From assembly GCA_001898225.1 (NCBI GenBank), contig MKTJ01000047.1:62001-126000 (forward strand): 64,000 nucleotides of DNA. Reading direction: 5' to 3'. This DNA is from Chloroflexi bacterium 54-19. Its GTDB lineage: Bacteria; Chloroflexota; Chloroflexia; Chloroheliales; Chloroheliaceae. The position numbers and the translations under genes are program-made. Each line of letters begins with the position of its first letter. Within the stretch, counting starts at the first letter, position 1. The notes under the pieces are model-generated. The model was not told where the DNA came from. It was given only the letters and a program-made list of their open reading frames with translations, and made no database searches. Positions 31,620 to 40,102 of this stretch are shown in pieces.

Positions 31620-33134
31620 TTAGTTTTGATGGTGGACGGCCTGGGCCCGTTGATAAAGGGCGACGTACTGCGCCGCCGAGGCCCGCCAACTGTAATCGGC
31701 CATCATGTCCCGCGCCATCAGTTTGTGCCAGACCTCCGGGTATTTGTAGGTTTCCAGGGCCCGCACAATCGCTCCATAGAGTAACATCGAATCGTATTCT
31801 TGAAAAGTAAAGCCATTCCCGCTGTTGTGGGCCGGGTCCAGGTCCTTGACGGTATCGGCGAGGCCGCCGGTCTGCCGCACCACCGGGATAGAGCCGTAAC
31901 GCATGGCAATCATCTGGCCCAGGCCGCAGGGCTCGAAACGCGAGGGCATCAGGAAAAGGTCGCTGCCGCCGTATATCTTCTGGGCAATCGGGGTATTAAA
32001 GGTCATGAAATAGGCCGCTTTATCGGGATAGCGGTGGGCGACCTGCCGGAAAAGGTCGTGGTAAAGATGGTCGCCGGTCCCCATCAGCACGAATTGGACA
32101 TCCAACTGCATCAACGGCTCGATAATCTGGGCCAGCAGGTCAAAGCCTTTCTGGTTCGCCAGGCGGCTAATCATGCCGATAATCGGCACGTCAGGGTTCT
32201 GGGGCAGCCCTGCCTCTTTTTGCAGGTCCAACTTATTTTGAACCCGTTTGTCCAGGCTGCTTTCGTTAAAGTTCGAGGCCAGGAAGCGGTCGCTGGCGGG
32301 GTCGAAATGGGTCGTGTCAATCCCGTTGAGGATACCGAAAAGGTCGTTCTCGCGTTTTTGCAAAATTTTGTCGAGATGTTCGCCGTATTGCGGGGTCAGG
32401 ATTTCCTGGGCGTAGGTCGGGCTGACCGTGTTGATGACATCGGCGCTTTCGATGCCGAGGCTCATCAGGCTGACCACGTTTGATTGGTCGCCGCGCTGGG
32501 GATAGTCAAAGCTATACTCGCCAATCCCGGCGATTTCCAGGACGCGGTAGCCGAAAATTCCCTGGAAGGCCAGGTTGTGAATGGTGTAGACGCTGGCAAT
32601 ATCTTTGTAAAAAGGCTGGTCGGCGTAGCTCGATTTGAGCCAGTTCGGGATGATAGCGGTGTGCCACTCGTGGCAGTGAATAATATCGGGCTGCCAGTCG
32701 AGTTCGGGCAGCATATCGAGGACCGAGCGGCAAAAGAGAATAAAGCGTTCGTCGTCGTCGGGGTAGCCGTAGATACCGTCGCGGTTAAAATATTTATCGT
32801 TATTTACGAAATAGACCGGGACGAGACCGCCCGCGTCGCCAATTGTGCCTTCGGTGATATAGACCGTTTCGTGGCCCCGGTTGACCTGGACCGAAAGATT
32901 CTGGAGCGGGGCGACCGGTTTCAAGTCGAACTTGGCCGGGTCGATTCGTCCGTAGCGCGGCATAACCAGTCTGACATCGTGTCCCAGGCCGCGCAAGGCC
33001 ACCGGCAATGAGCCTGTAACTTCGGCAACATGGCCGACCTTTGCAAAAGGGGCTGCTTCCGCCGCGACAATCAAGATTTTCAAAGGTTTGAAGTCTTGAG
33101 GCTGGTCGGAAGTTGGATTTAACAATTCTGCCAT
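31620..33134 (-). CDS. glgA: Glycogen/starch synthase (GT5)
   Basis: A 504-residue GT-B enzyme that adds glucose from a nucleotide sugar to growing glycogen. The N-terminus LKILIVAAEAAPFAKVGHVA is GlgA-like, but the usual K-x-G-G-L is K-V-G-H-V, a deviation in the donor-phosphate loop. Other blocks are present: DIIHCHEWHTAIIPNWLK, a YTIHNLAFQGIFG strand, and in the C-terminal domain IIGMISRLANQKGFDLLAQ and MPSRFEPCGLGQMIAMRYG with the E-x7-E-like motif. Its own extended -10 promoter is at 33178. The GalT-like gene lies 113 bp downstream. Confidence 0.92.
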   Translation of the reverse strand: MAELLNPTSDQPQDFKPLKILIVAAEAAPFAKVGHVAEVTGSLPVALRGLGHDVRLVMPRYGRIDPAKFDLKPVAPLQNLSVQVNRGHETVYITEGTIGDAGGLVPVYFVNNDKYFNRDGIYGYPDDDERFILFCRSVLDMLPELDWQPDIIHCHEWHTAIIPNWLKSSYADQPFYKDIASVYTIHNLAFQGIFGYRVLEIAGIGEYSFDYPQRGDQSNVVSLMSLGIESADVINTVSPTYAQEILTPQYGEHLDKILQKRENDLFGILNGIDTTHFDPASDRFLASNFNESSLDKRVQNKLDLQKEAGLPQNPDVPIIGMISRLANQKGFDLLAQIIEPLMQLDVQFVLMGTGDHLYHDLFRQVAHRYPDKAAYFMTFNTPIAQKIYGGSDLFLMPSRFEPCGLGQMIAMRYGSIPVVRQTGGLADTVKDLDPAHNSGNGFTFQEYDSMLLYGAIVRALETYKYPEVWHKLMARDMMADYSWRASAAQYVALYQRAQAVHHQN

Positions 33135-33177
33135 GACTGTACCGCTTTTCTAGGTTGCTGGTGAGCTTTTTCCGTTA

Positions 33178-33186
33178 ATTGTAGCA
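33178..33186 (-). promoter_or_regulatory. Extended -10 promoter of glgA
   Basis: Leftward TGCTACAAT (TACAAT at 33178-33183). The leader would be about 37 nt. Confidence 0.55.
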
Positions 33187-33637
33187 TAAAATAATTTCTA
33201 CCTTACTTAAACGCTAAAATGCCTGGCTCGCTCCAAAACCAGGCTCGTTCGTGGTAGGATAGGGACAACGTAGTCCGCAGAAGCTGCCCCGGATTAATTT
33301 GTCGCACAACAAAACAAGTTAAATTTACTAATCGGTCCATCCCGAAGTTCAATTAAGCAGCCAATTGATAATTGCGAAGTTAGACGAATCTTATTCTATC
33401 ATGATGCGGAATGAGAAGCAAAAACTATAGGGCAATTTGCACTATAGCCTCACTTTAGTTGATTAAACATGCAATTAACAGGGGCAAATTGCTGAAAATG
33501 TAAAGAAAATAAAACAATTATGGCAAGGTTTTTTCTTACCTTAAAATAATTCCTATAATCAAAGGCGCCTTTCACTCCCAAATAGGGGGATTTAAAATTC
33601 AAACTCAGGCGTGGGAAATTTGAATTGAGTTCGAAAG
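33187..33637. other. AT-rich intergenic stretch
   Basis: Between the glgA promoter and the end of the PPC-domain gene. It contains one separated inverted repeat, GCAATTTGC (33432-33440) and GCAAATTGC (33483-33491). I see no gene, no T-run terminator and no further promoter that I would defend. Confidence 0.35.
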
Positions 33638-34696
33638 CTAGGGCCGGAACCGTTTGCCCCATTCTGTCAGGCCATCCTCTCGGACCGGCCCATTTTTTAG
33701 TTCAGGGCTGGCTAAGTCAGGGGCAGGGGAAGGCGCGACCTGCACCAGGGAGGTTGCGGCCTTTTCCGGTTCTTCCCAGTTGAGCAGAGGGGTTTGAGTA
33801 ACAACCGGTAAATCGGTGGTTTTAGGTTGGTGATGGGTAGACTCATCAGCGGAAGGCGCGGTTTTCATTTCCGGTAGGGGGTCAGCCGCCGGTACGGGAG
33901 ATGGCGCTGGTTCGTCCGGCGCGGGGTAAACCGCTGGCGCTGGTTGGGAAAAACTTTTTCCCAGGTTCCGACCCCACAGGTAAAGAAGGGCCACAACTAA
34001 CAGCCCCACCACGACCAGGGCGAAGGTCGGCCACCACAAATCCTCGAACCAGTAGTGCAGCCGGACCCAGGTAACCGGGAAGGTCAGGGTCTCGCGCAAT
34101 CCCGCTTCCGGCTTATCACCTACGAAAAGGGCGTATTTGCCGCCTTGCCCGTGCAGGTTGTAGACCGCCAGGTAATACGTTCCGTCCTCCAGTAACTGGT
34201 TCAGGATGCTCTGCCGCTCCCAGTAGCCGCTCTGGGTCCAGGGCTCGTCGAAACGAGTAGGTTGCTCGGTCGGCTGGGTGGTCTGGCTGATAGGTGTGCT
34301 TTCCGCCGAAAGGAGCAGACCGTAACCCGCCGGGAGTGAAAAAGGAAATAGCTGCTGCTCGTCCGGGGTGAGTGGGGGCAGACCCGGCCCAAAAAGGGCC
34401 AGCGAAGGCGAGAAATTATCCTGGCCGGCCAGCCGCAGGGTATCGAGTTTTATTGTGATGATGCTATCTTTAGCGCCCTGGAAGGCGTAATAATCAGGAC
34501 GGTTCGCTTGCAGATTGGACTGGAAAACTTTCAGGGTGGCCGGGTCATTGAAGCTTATAACCTGGCTCGAACCGGGCGTCCGGTAGTCCTGGCTGAAAAT
34601 AACCTGCCCGGTGGAGGTAGCCCCGCCCTGGAAAATGACCAGGATAATCCCCAGCAGCGAGAGAAAGAAGATTGTCCCGAATATTTTGGATAGCAC
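33638..34696 (-). CDS. Membrane protein with PPC-like extracellular domain and Pro-rich tail
   Basis: A 352-residue protein. N-terminal signal-anchor IFGTIFFLSLLGIILVIFQG; an extracellular beta domain with RPDYYAFQGAKDSIITIKLD and DGTYYLAVYNLHGQGGKYAL, resembling the pre-peptidase C-terminal (PPC) sandwich; a second membrane helix (WWPTFALVVVGLLVVALLYL); then a cytoplasmic Pro/Ala/Glu-rich tail of about 100 residues. No enzyme motif. The GTG start follows the PBP stop with no gap, so it is translated from the ftsW/PBP transcript with GGAGTG as ribosome site. A link to cell-wall synthesis is inferred from the operon. Confidence 0.65.
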   Translation of the reverse strand: MLSKIFGTIFFLSLLGIILVIFQGGATSTGQVIFSQDYRTPGSSQVISFNDPATLKVFQSNLQANRPDYYAFQGAKDSIITIKLDTLRLAGQDNFSPSLALFGPGLPPLTPDEQQLFPFSLPAGYGLLLSAESTPISQTTQPTEQPTRFDEPWTQSGYWERQSILNQLLEDGTYYLAVYNLHGQGGKYALFVGDKPEAGLRETLTFPVTWVRLHYWFEDLWWPTFALVVVGLLVVALLYLWGRNLGKSFSQPAPAVYPAPDEPAPSPVPAADPLPEMKTAPSADESTHHQPKTTDLPVVTQTPLLNWEEPEKAATSLVQVAPSPAPDLASPELKNGPVREDGLTEWGKRFRP

Positions 34697-36430
34697 TTAT
34701 TTCACTCCGGCCAGGGCGGCAGATAAGATTTTGTTGGCGCGGGGCAGGGCGTCCCGCAAACCTTCGCCGTTGGCCCGGTGGTCAATCACGACCGCGATGG
34801 CATAGAGCTTGTCGCCCTTGCTGGCCCAGGCGATATACCAGGCGTTGTTGAGGTCGTTGCCGAGTTCAGCGGTCCCGGTCTTGCCGCCGATAACCGCCCC
34901 GCTGCCCGGTAGGGAGCCGCCGTTCTGACCGACCCACCCCTGGGTAGCCGAGGCTACCATGATGTCGTGGACCGTCTTGGCGGTTTCGGGCCGAACCGTC
35001 TGCAACCAGTTGGATGGCTCGGTCTCTTTAATCAGTTGGCCGCTGGGGGTCTTGATAGATTGGACCAGGTAAGGTTTGGGCATAATGCCATCACCCCGGC
35101 CCATAGCCGCCGCAATCAAGGCCGCGTGTAAAGGTGACATTTGAAGCTGGCCCTGCCCGAAGCCGGTCTCAGCCTGGGCGACCCGGCTGGTGAGATAATC
35201 CTTGGTGCTTTCGACCTGGCTGGGTGAGGTTTTCAGGTCAAAGGGGATTTCCTGGCCGAAGCCGAATTTATTGGTGTAGTCCCGGATACCGTCCGCGCCG
35301 AGTTGGACGCCCATCTGGGCAAAGACCGCGTTGAGCGAGAACATATAACCCTGCTGGGTGGTCCAGGTGGTATTCTGGTTGGGGCGGTTGGGGTCGTTGA
35401 TTTTGTAGGCGTCAATCACGTACGACCCGTTATCTTTCCATTCGGTATCCGGTTTGGCCTTGCCGGTGTCGAGCATACCCGACAGGACAACCGTCTTGAA
35501 AATCGAGCCGGGGACGTAGAGACCCTGGGTCGGGCGCATAAAGAGCGGCTGGCTGGGGTCGGCGTTGAGAGCTTTCCAGCGCTGCTCGATAGCCTGAATC
35601 TGGTCGTTCCACTCCGAGTCATCCACGGTCGGGTCGAAGACCAGTTCGGCGGGGTCGAAACGGGGATAGCCGACCATCGCCAGGACTGCCCCGGTCTTGC
35701 CATCGAGCAGCACAATCGAGCCGGGTAAGGTGCCAAGCTGGTCCTGGGCCAGTTGTTGCAGTTTGGGGTCAACCGTCAGGTAAAGGTTGTTACCCTGGGT
35801 CGGTTCGTTGAGCAGGCTGCGTTGGAGGCTGGCGAAGGGGTTCGAACCATGTTGTCCGCTCAAATAGTCATCGTATTCGGCTTCCAGGCCGCTATTGCCA
35901 AACTGGAGCGGCGAGAAATAGCCGAGCAGTTGTTTGATGGGCGAATCGGCATAGGTCCGTTTGACCAGTTTATATTTTGAGGTAGTAATCCCGGCCACTT
36001 CGTTCCCGGCGGCGTCATAGATACGCCCCCGCTGGTTGGAGAGGGTTGTATTTATCAGGCGCGGGTCCTGCACCACAATCTGGGTGCCTTCCGCGTTTTC
36101 GGTAAAGAAGGGTTTTTCTATCTCGTTGGCGATAACGACCTGCTGGCGAAGGAGTTGCAGGGAAATCAGGATGAATCCGACCATCAATACACTCGAAACG
36201 CGCTGGACATAGTGGCGCAAGCGGTCTTCGGGGTCGAGGCCGCGTTTGCTGGTAAAAGGAGCGCGTCCCACCCACATCACGCCCAGTAAGGCAATCCCGG
36301 TGACCAACAGCGAGAGCAGCCAGGTCGTATCCTGCCGGTTTTGGATTTCGTTCTGGGGCCGGTAGAGGAAGCCAAAGACGACGGCGGCAATCGCTACCAG
36401 GCCACAAATTATGCGAAAGAACCCTTTCAT
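34697..36430 (-). CDS. Class B penicillin-binding protein (transpeptidase)
   Basis: A 577-residue PBP from ATG 36430 (MKGFFRIICGLVAIAAVVFG), chosen for GAGGGAG upstream and because the longer frame would run into ftsW. Three N-terminal membrane helices are seen, more than the usual one. Transpeptidase motifs: S309-I-F-K312 (SxxK), S365-L-N367 (SxN), K517-T-G (KTG). The N-terminal non-catalytic PBP dimer-like region has RGRIYDAAGNEVAG. It cross-links peptidoglycan and, with the FtsW/RodA-type protein encoded 16 bp upstream, would form a glycosyltransferase/transpeptidase pair for elongation or division. Related to PbpA/FtsI of Actinobacteria and Chloroflexota. Confidence 0.9.
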   Translation of the reverse strand: MKGFFRIICGLVAIAAVVFGFLYRPQNEIQNRQDTTWLLSLLVTGIALLGVMWVGRAPFTSKRGLDPEDRLRHYVQRVSSVLMVGFILISLQLLRQQVVIANEIEKPFFTENAEGTQIVVQDPRLINTTLSNQRGRIYDAAGNEVAGITTSKYKLVKRTYADSPIKQLLGYFSPLQFGNSGLEAEYDDYLSGQHGSNPFASLQRSLLNEPTQGNNLYLTVDPKLQQLAQDQLGTLPGSIVLLDGKTGAVLAMVGYPRFDPAELVFDPTVDDSEWNDQIQAIEQRWKALNADPSQPLFMRPTQGLYVPGSIFKTVVLSGMLDTGKAKPDTEWKDNGSYVIDAYKINDPNRPNQNTTWTTQQGYMFSLNAVFAQMGVQLGADGIRDYTNKFGFGQEIPFDLKTSPSQVESTKDYLTSRVAQAETGFGQGQLQMSPLHAALIAAAMGRGDGIMPKPYLVQSIKTPSGQLIKETEPSNWLQTVRPETAKTVHDIMVASATQGWVGQNGGSLPGSGAVIGGKTGTAELGNDLNNAWYIAWASKGDKLYAIAVVIDHRANGEGLRDALPRANKILSAALAGVK

Positions 36431-36446
36431 GCTACAACTTACTCCC

Positions 36447-37730
36447 TCACGTCTGTTCGGATTCGGCAGAAATCCGGCAAAGTATCCCGGCAATCGCAAA
36501 GTTCACCAGCAGAGAACTGCCGCCATAACTGATAAAAGGCAGGGTCATACCGGTTAACGGTATCAACTTGGTAACCCCGCCAATAATAATAAAGGTCTGC
36601 AGGCCCAATAGTGACGCAATCCCGATTGCCAGGAACTGGTAGAAACCGTTGCGGGCGCGCAGGGCGATATGGAAACAGCGGTAAATCAAGAGGACATACA
36701 GGGCGATCAGGCCCAGGGTCCCGGCCAGGCCCATTTCTTCCCCGATGGCCGCGAAAACATAGTCAGTCTCGACAATTGGGATGATATTGGGCGACCCGTA
36801 GCCGAGCCCTTTGCCAAATACACCCCCCTGCGCGAAGCCAAAAAGGGCCTGGACAATCTGGTAGGCCTGGCCCTGCCCGTTCGGCCAGGGGTTGGTCCAG
36901 GCCAGGACGCGGGTCTGGACGTGGGCAAATTCCTGGTAGGCTACGAAAGAGGCTGCCCCGAAAGCTATCAATCCGGCCAGGACATACCAGACCCGCCCGC
37001 TGGCGACATAGAGCATTATCAAAAAGACGCCAAAGAAAAGCTCGGCAGGACCGAGGTCTTTCTGGAAAAAAAGCAGCCCCATCGAAATCGCCCACATGAC
37101 AACCATCGGCAATAGATAGGGTAAGGGGGGAAACGGCAGGCCAAAGATTTTGAAGGGGGCTTGCAAGAGGTCGCGTTTGTCGTCGAGATAAGCCGCCAGG
37201 AAGATGACCAGGCATACCTTTAAGAGTTCGCCCGGTTGGAAGTTAAAGAAACCGAGATTAAACCAGAGTCGCGCCCCGTTCACCTCGTTACCGAAGAGTG
37301 CTGCCGCCGCCGTCAGGCCGAGGCCGAAGACCAGAAAGGTATACTTATACCGTTTCAGCAGCATCACGTTTCGCAGCCCGACCATTATACCTATAAAGAC
37401 AAAGTAGCTCAGGGTAATCCATATCACCTGGCGGCTGGCGATATTGCCGGTGCGGACCGTTTCCAGGCGCTGCGACATTATGAGGCCAAAAGCGGTCAGG
37501 GCCGACACCAGGGGCAGAATCATCTGGTCGCTTTTCGGTGCGGTAAAGGTCAGGGCCAGGTGGGCGGCGATGATGAGGCCGAAGAAGACAAAGGTCATCC
37601 AGAGGTCTTTGGCATCCCAGTTGACCTGCTGGCGCGGCACCAGGATAACCATTAACATGCCGACAACCGGCAAAAGGGCGGGTACAATCAGGAGTTGAAT
37701 TTCGGTGAGGCGTAAGTTCTTCTTGCGCAT
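36447..37730 (-). CDS. FtsW/RodA/SpoVE-family peptidoglycan glycosyltransferase
   Basis: About 427 residues with about 11-12 membrane helices. ATG 37730 (MRKKNLRLTEIQLL) is preferred to GTG 37751; neither has a strong ribosome site. SEDS-family hallmarks are GARLWFNLGFFNFQPGELLK, FAAIGEEMGLAGTLGLIALY and PLTGMTLPFISYGGSSLLVN. SEDS proteins polymerise lipid II. The class B PBP follows after 16 bp and is the expected partner. Whether it serves division (FtsW) or elongation (RodA) cannot be told. Confidence 0.92.
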   Translation of the reverse strand: MRKKNLRLTEIQLLIVPALLPVVGMLMVILVPRQQVNWDAKDLWMTFVFFGLIIAAHLALTFTAPKSDQMILPLVSALTAFGLIMSQRLETVRTGNIASRQVIWITLSYFVFIGIMVGLRNVMLLKRYKYTFLVFGLGLTAAAALFGNEVNGARLWFNLGFFNFQPGELLKVCLVIFLAAYLDDKRDLLQAPFKIFGLPFPPLPYLLPMVVMWAISMGLLFFQKDLGPAELFFGVFLIMLYVASGRVWYVLAGLIAFGAASFVAYQEFAHVQTRVLAWTNPWPNGQGQAYQIVQALFGFAQGGVFGKGLGYGSPNIIPIVETDYVFAAIGEEMGLAGTLGLIALYVLLIYRCFHIALRARNGFYQFLAIGIASLLGLQTFIIIGGVTKLIPLTGMTLPFISYGGSSLLVNFAIAGILCRISAESEQT

Positions 37731-37758
37731 GCGGCTCGTTTCAAATTGCACAAACTAA

Positions 37759-37789
37759 AACCGGGCACACGCAATAACGCTGCCCGGTT
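37759..37789 (-). terminator. Terminator-like hairpin upstream of the FtsW-type gene
   Basis: AACCGGGCA/TGCCCGGTT, a 9-bp stem with 13-nt loop, followed leftward by TTTTAGTTTG. It probably ends the transcript of the 49-residue protein gene, or attenuates reading into the FtsW-type gene. Confidence 0.6.
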
Positions 37790-37884
37790 CGTTCCTTAGC
37801 TCAAATGCTAACAAATCAGGAGATAACCAGTAAAAAAAGAAGATTAGTCCAGCTAATGCCTGGTAGGTCCGGGAATAAAGATTT

Positions 37885-38034
37885 TTAACGGTCCCGGCGT
37901 TCAGGGCGATTTTCTTCCACCCGAATCGGGATTTTAACCCTTTTTTCCTCTTCGGCCTTGTTTTGTCTTTCGATTGCTTTGGCAGCGGCTATGGCGGCGG
38001 CGACTGCGGCGATTGCTGCTAACAAGAGTTCCAT
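37885..38034 (-). CDS. Small single-pass membrane peptide, 49 residues
   Basis: ATG 38032-38034, TAA 37885-37887. It begins MELLLAAIAAVAAAIAAAKA, an Ala-rich hydrophobic helix able to span or lie in the membrane, then a basic/acidic helix (IERQNKAEEEKRVK) and an Arg-rich end (ENRPERRDR). GAAAGG lies upstream at a somewhat long distance. I do not recognise a family. Codon use is like the neighbours and a terminator-like hairpin follows, which supports a real gene. Its position before the ftsW/PBP operon hints at an envelope role. The remaining gap (38035-38297) shows nothing else. Confidence 0.5.
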   Translation of the reverse strand: MELLLAAIAAVAAAIAAAKAIERQNKAEEEKRVKIPIRVEENRPERRDR

Positions 38035-38297
38035 TATTTACAGACCTTTCTACGTACTCCGAAGCGTGCTTAATTCACTACTGGATGGTGCATAAAATAT
38101 ACCAATACGTGAATTATGCCATATCCAGGTTACAGGAAGCATTACATTCCTGTAACTTTTCGCTTCCCTGGAAAGAACCACCCAACCTACCATAAGTAAG
38201 AGGATAGTTTTAATAGTTTAATCTAAGTTTTTGCATTATGCAATAGTATTTTTAACTTACCTAAAATTTCTAAGAGTTCTGTAATGAACTTCTAATT

Positions 38298-39350
38298 TTA
38301 AGCTCCAATTAATTTGGAAATAGTCACCACTTTGAAGCCGCGTGAGGTCAAATTCTCCAGGATGACCGGGAGCGCGTCCCCGGAAGTGGCGTTGCCCAGG
38401 TGCATCAACACAATCTCGCCGTCCAATTGAGCGTCGGTCTGTTTGGTGATGCGGTCAATCAAAAACTGGGCGGTCTTGGGCTGGCCGACCGAGTCGAGGC
38501 TGTCAATGGTCCAGTAGACCGAGCGATAACCCATGCTGTTCACCAGGGCGGTTGTGTGGGCGTTACGGGCCCCGTAGGGAAAGCGCATAAAGGGTTTGGT
38601 GCTTTCGCCGGTATATTTTGAAAGCAGGGCATCGGTGCGGTTTAGCTCGTCCTTGATTTCCTCGTCGCTCAGGGTCGTAAAATCGGGATGGCTCCAGCTA
38701 TGGTTGGCGACCTCCATGCCGCTTGAGACGATTTGTGAAACGTAGGAGGGGTTTTGCTGGGCCCAGGTGCCGGTCAGGAAGAAGGTCACCTTGATGCCGT
38801 ACTTGTTCAGGGCGGCAATCATCTTCGGAAAGGCCACGGCATCGCCGCCCGCGTCCAGGGTAATCGCGACCTGTTTCTGGCCGGTCTTGCCGCGCACAAT
38901 CTCGCTGAGAGCCGGGTTAGACGGGGGCAGGGTCGCCGGGACTTTGGTTGGCGCTTTCGTTGGCGGAATGGCAGTCGGTTTCGGCACGGGTGTCTTGGTC
39001 GGGGCCGGTTTGGGTGTTGGGGTCGGCGCTGTCGTGGCGGTTGGTTCCGGTGTCGCGGTTGGCGCAGTGGTCGCCGTAGGGACGGGCGTCTGTGTCGGCG
39101 GGACTGGCGTATCGGTTGGCAGCGGGGTACTGGTGGCGATGACTGCGATAGTTGGGGTCGCGGTTGGGGCCAGGGTCGGGGCGGTCGTAGCGGTGGCGGT
39201 CGGTTCGGCGGGCAGACTTATACCCGGCACAATGCCGCTGCTGCTGGGACTGGCGGAAGATATACTGGCAACCGGGGTTGTGTCGCCACAGGCCGCTAGA
39301 ACGATAACTAAAATAAAAGAAAATAAGACCAGGAGATGTAATTTTTTCAC
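38298..39350 (-). CDS. Lipoprotein polysaccharide deacetylase (NodB domain)
   Basis: A 350-residue protein. Signal peptide with lipobox (VIVLAAC) gives a lipid-anchored protein; a Pro/Thr/Ala linker of about 120 residues follows, similar in style to the S41 lipoprotein at 21.4 kb. The NodB domain begins KQVAITLDAGGDAVAFPKMI; the usual TFDDG is TLDAG, a known variant that lacks the second Asp. Metal-binding His residues are in VANHSWSHPDF (H-x3-H). MRFPYGARNAHTTALVNSMG and IVLMHLGNATSGDALPVIL are the later catalytic motifs. It would deacetylate cell-wall or exopolysaccharide amino sugars. Confidence 0.88.
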   Translation of the reverse strand: MKKLHLLVLFSFILVIVLAACGDTTPVASISSASPSSSGIVPGISLPAEPTATATTAPTLAPTATPTIAVIATSTPLPTDTPVPPTQTPVPTATTAPTATPEPTATTAPTPTPKPAPTKTPVPKPTAIPPTKAPTKVPATLPPSNPALSEIVRGKTGQKQVAITLDAGGDAVAFPKMIAALNKYGIKVTFFLTGTWAQQNPSYVSQIVSSGMEVANHSWSHPDFTTLSDEEIKDELNRTDALLSKYTGESTKPFMRFPYGARNAHTTALVNSMGYRSVYWTIDSLDSVGQPKTAQFLIDRITKQTDAQLDGEIVLMHLGNATSGDALPVILENLTSRGFKVVTISKLIGA

Positions 39351-39559
39351 GGGAACTCCTAAAGAACGGGTAATAATTCGCCGGGCGGATAAACTTCTAT
39401 TTATTTAACGCCTGGAAGCTATGCCGGTTACGTCAGGGGCCCCGAAAAGAATTTTTATTAGTAGATTTATAAGTAATTAAAGGAAAGACGTTGGCGATAA
39501 AGGAATGTGTAAGTATGTAAGTAAGTAAAAAGTTTAAGAAAGAGAAAAGCGAAGGTCAA

Positions 39560-39636
39560 TGGTGGGCGATACTGGGCTCGAACCAGTGACCTTACGGATG
39601 TGAACCGTACGCTCTAACCAACTGAGCTAATCGCCC
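39560..39636 (-). tRNA. tRNA-Val (anticodon CAC), CCA encoded
   Basis: Cloverleaf reads leftward from 39636: acceptor GGGCGAT/ATCGCCC, D-arm GCTC-AGTTGGTTA-GAGC, anticodon stem TACGG/CCGTA with loop TTCACAT (anticodon CAC, codon GUG), T-arm ACTGG-TTCGAGC-CCAGT, discriminator A, then genomic CCA at 39562-39560. Arms AGCGAAGG/CCTTCGCT (39643-39650 and 39548-39555) flank the gene and could pair in the precursor; a U-rich stretch follows. A canonical promoter lies at 39663-39691. Confidence 0.97.
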
Positions 39637-39662
39637 GCGACTCCTTCGCTGTTAATGGTGGG

Positions 39663-39691
39663 ATTATAGCACGGCCTTGCCTCGGACGCAA
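39663..39691 (-). promoter_or_regulatory. Promoter of tRNA-Val
   Basis: Leftward TTGCGT (39686-39691), 17-bp spacer, TATAAT (39663-39668) preceded by TGC. Confidence 0.75.
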
Positions 39692-39827
39692 GCCATTTCT
39701 TAGCCTGGCGCCCGGCCGGTTTAGACAGACGCTACCGGATTAAATTGTGAGAGGGCCAATTACCGCAGCGATTTCCGACCACTAAAATGAAGAGCAAAAA
39801 CTTCACCCCAGGCTAAATGCATGATAG

Positions 39828-39836
39828 TTATCCACA
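39828..39836 (+). promoter_or_regulatory. Consensus DnaA box upstream of dnaN
   Basis: TTATCCACA at 39828-39836, with a degenerate opposite-strand copy AGTGGATAG at 39840-39848. It lies 75 bp upstream of the dnaN -35, so DnaA may regulate dnaN. Confidence 0.55.
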
Positions 39837-39910
39837 AAAAGTGGATAGTCCTGTATAACTTTGAGGCATATCTTGAGCGTCTTAGCCTCACTTTTGAAGC
39901 TGACTTAACT

Positions 39911-39938
39911 TTGTCATGTTGAGGCTTTATGTTATAAT
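39911..39938 (+). promoter_or_regulatory. Promoter of dnaN
   Basis: TTGTCA (39911-39916), 16-bp spacer, TATAAT (39933-39938) preceded by TGT. The leader to the ATG is about 160 nt and shows no reading frame of note. Confidence 0.7.
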
Positions 39939-40102
39939 CCAAAATCACAGTACCATCGCTAGACCGGGAAGCATTAACCGGTCGCGGCCAATCCACTATC
40001 GAAAATTAATCTAATGTATTTATTCATGCACGCCCGGTTGGGTCAATTGGGGTCGAACGGGACAAACAATAACTACAGGAACGAAAAAGGAGCGTAGCAG
40101 TC

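Noticed and set aside
39509..39528. GTAA microsatellite near the tRNA gene
   Set aside because: Only about five imperfect units; too short to mean anything without comparison between strains.
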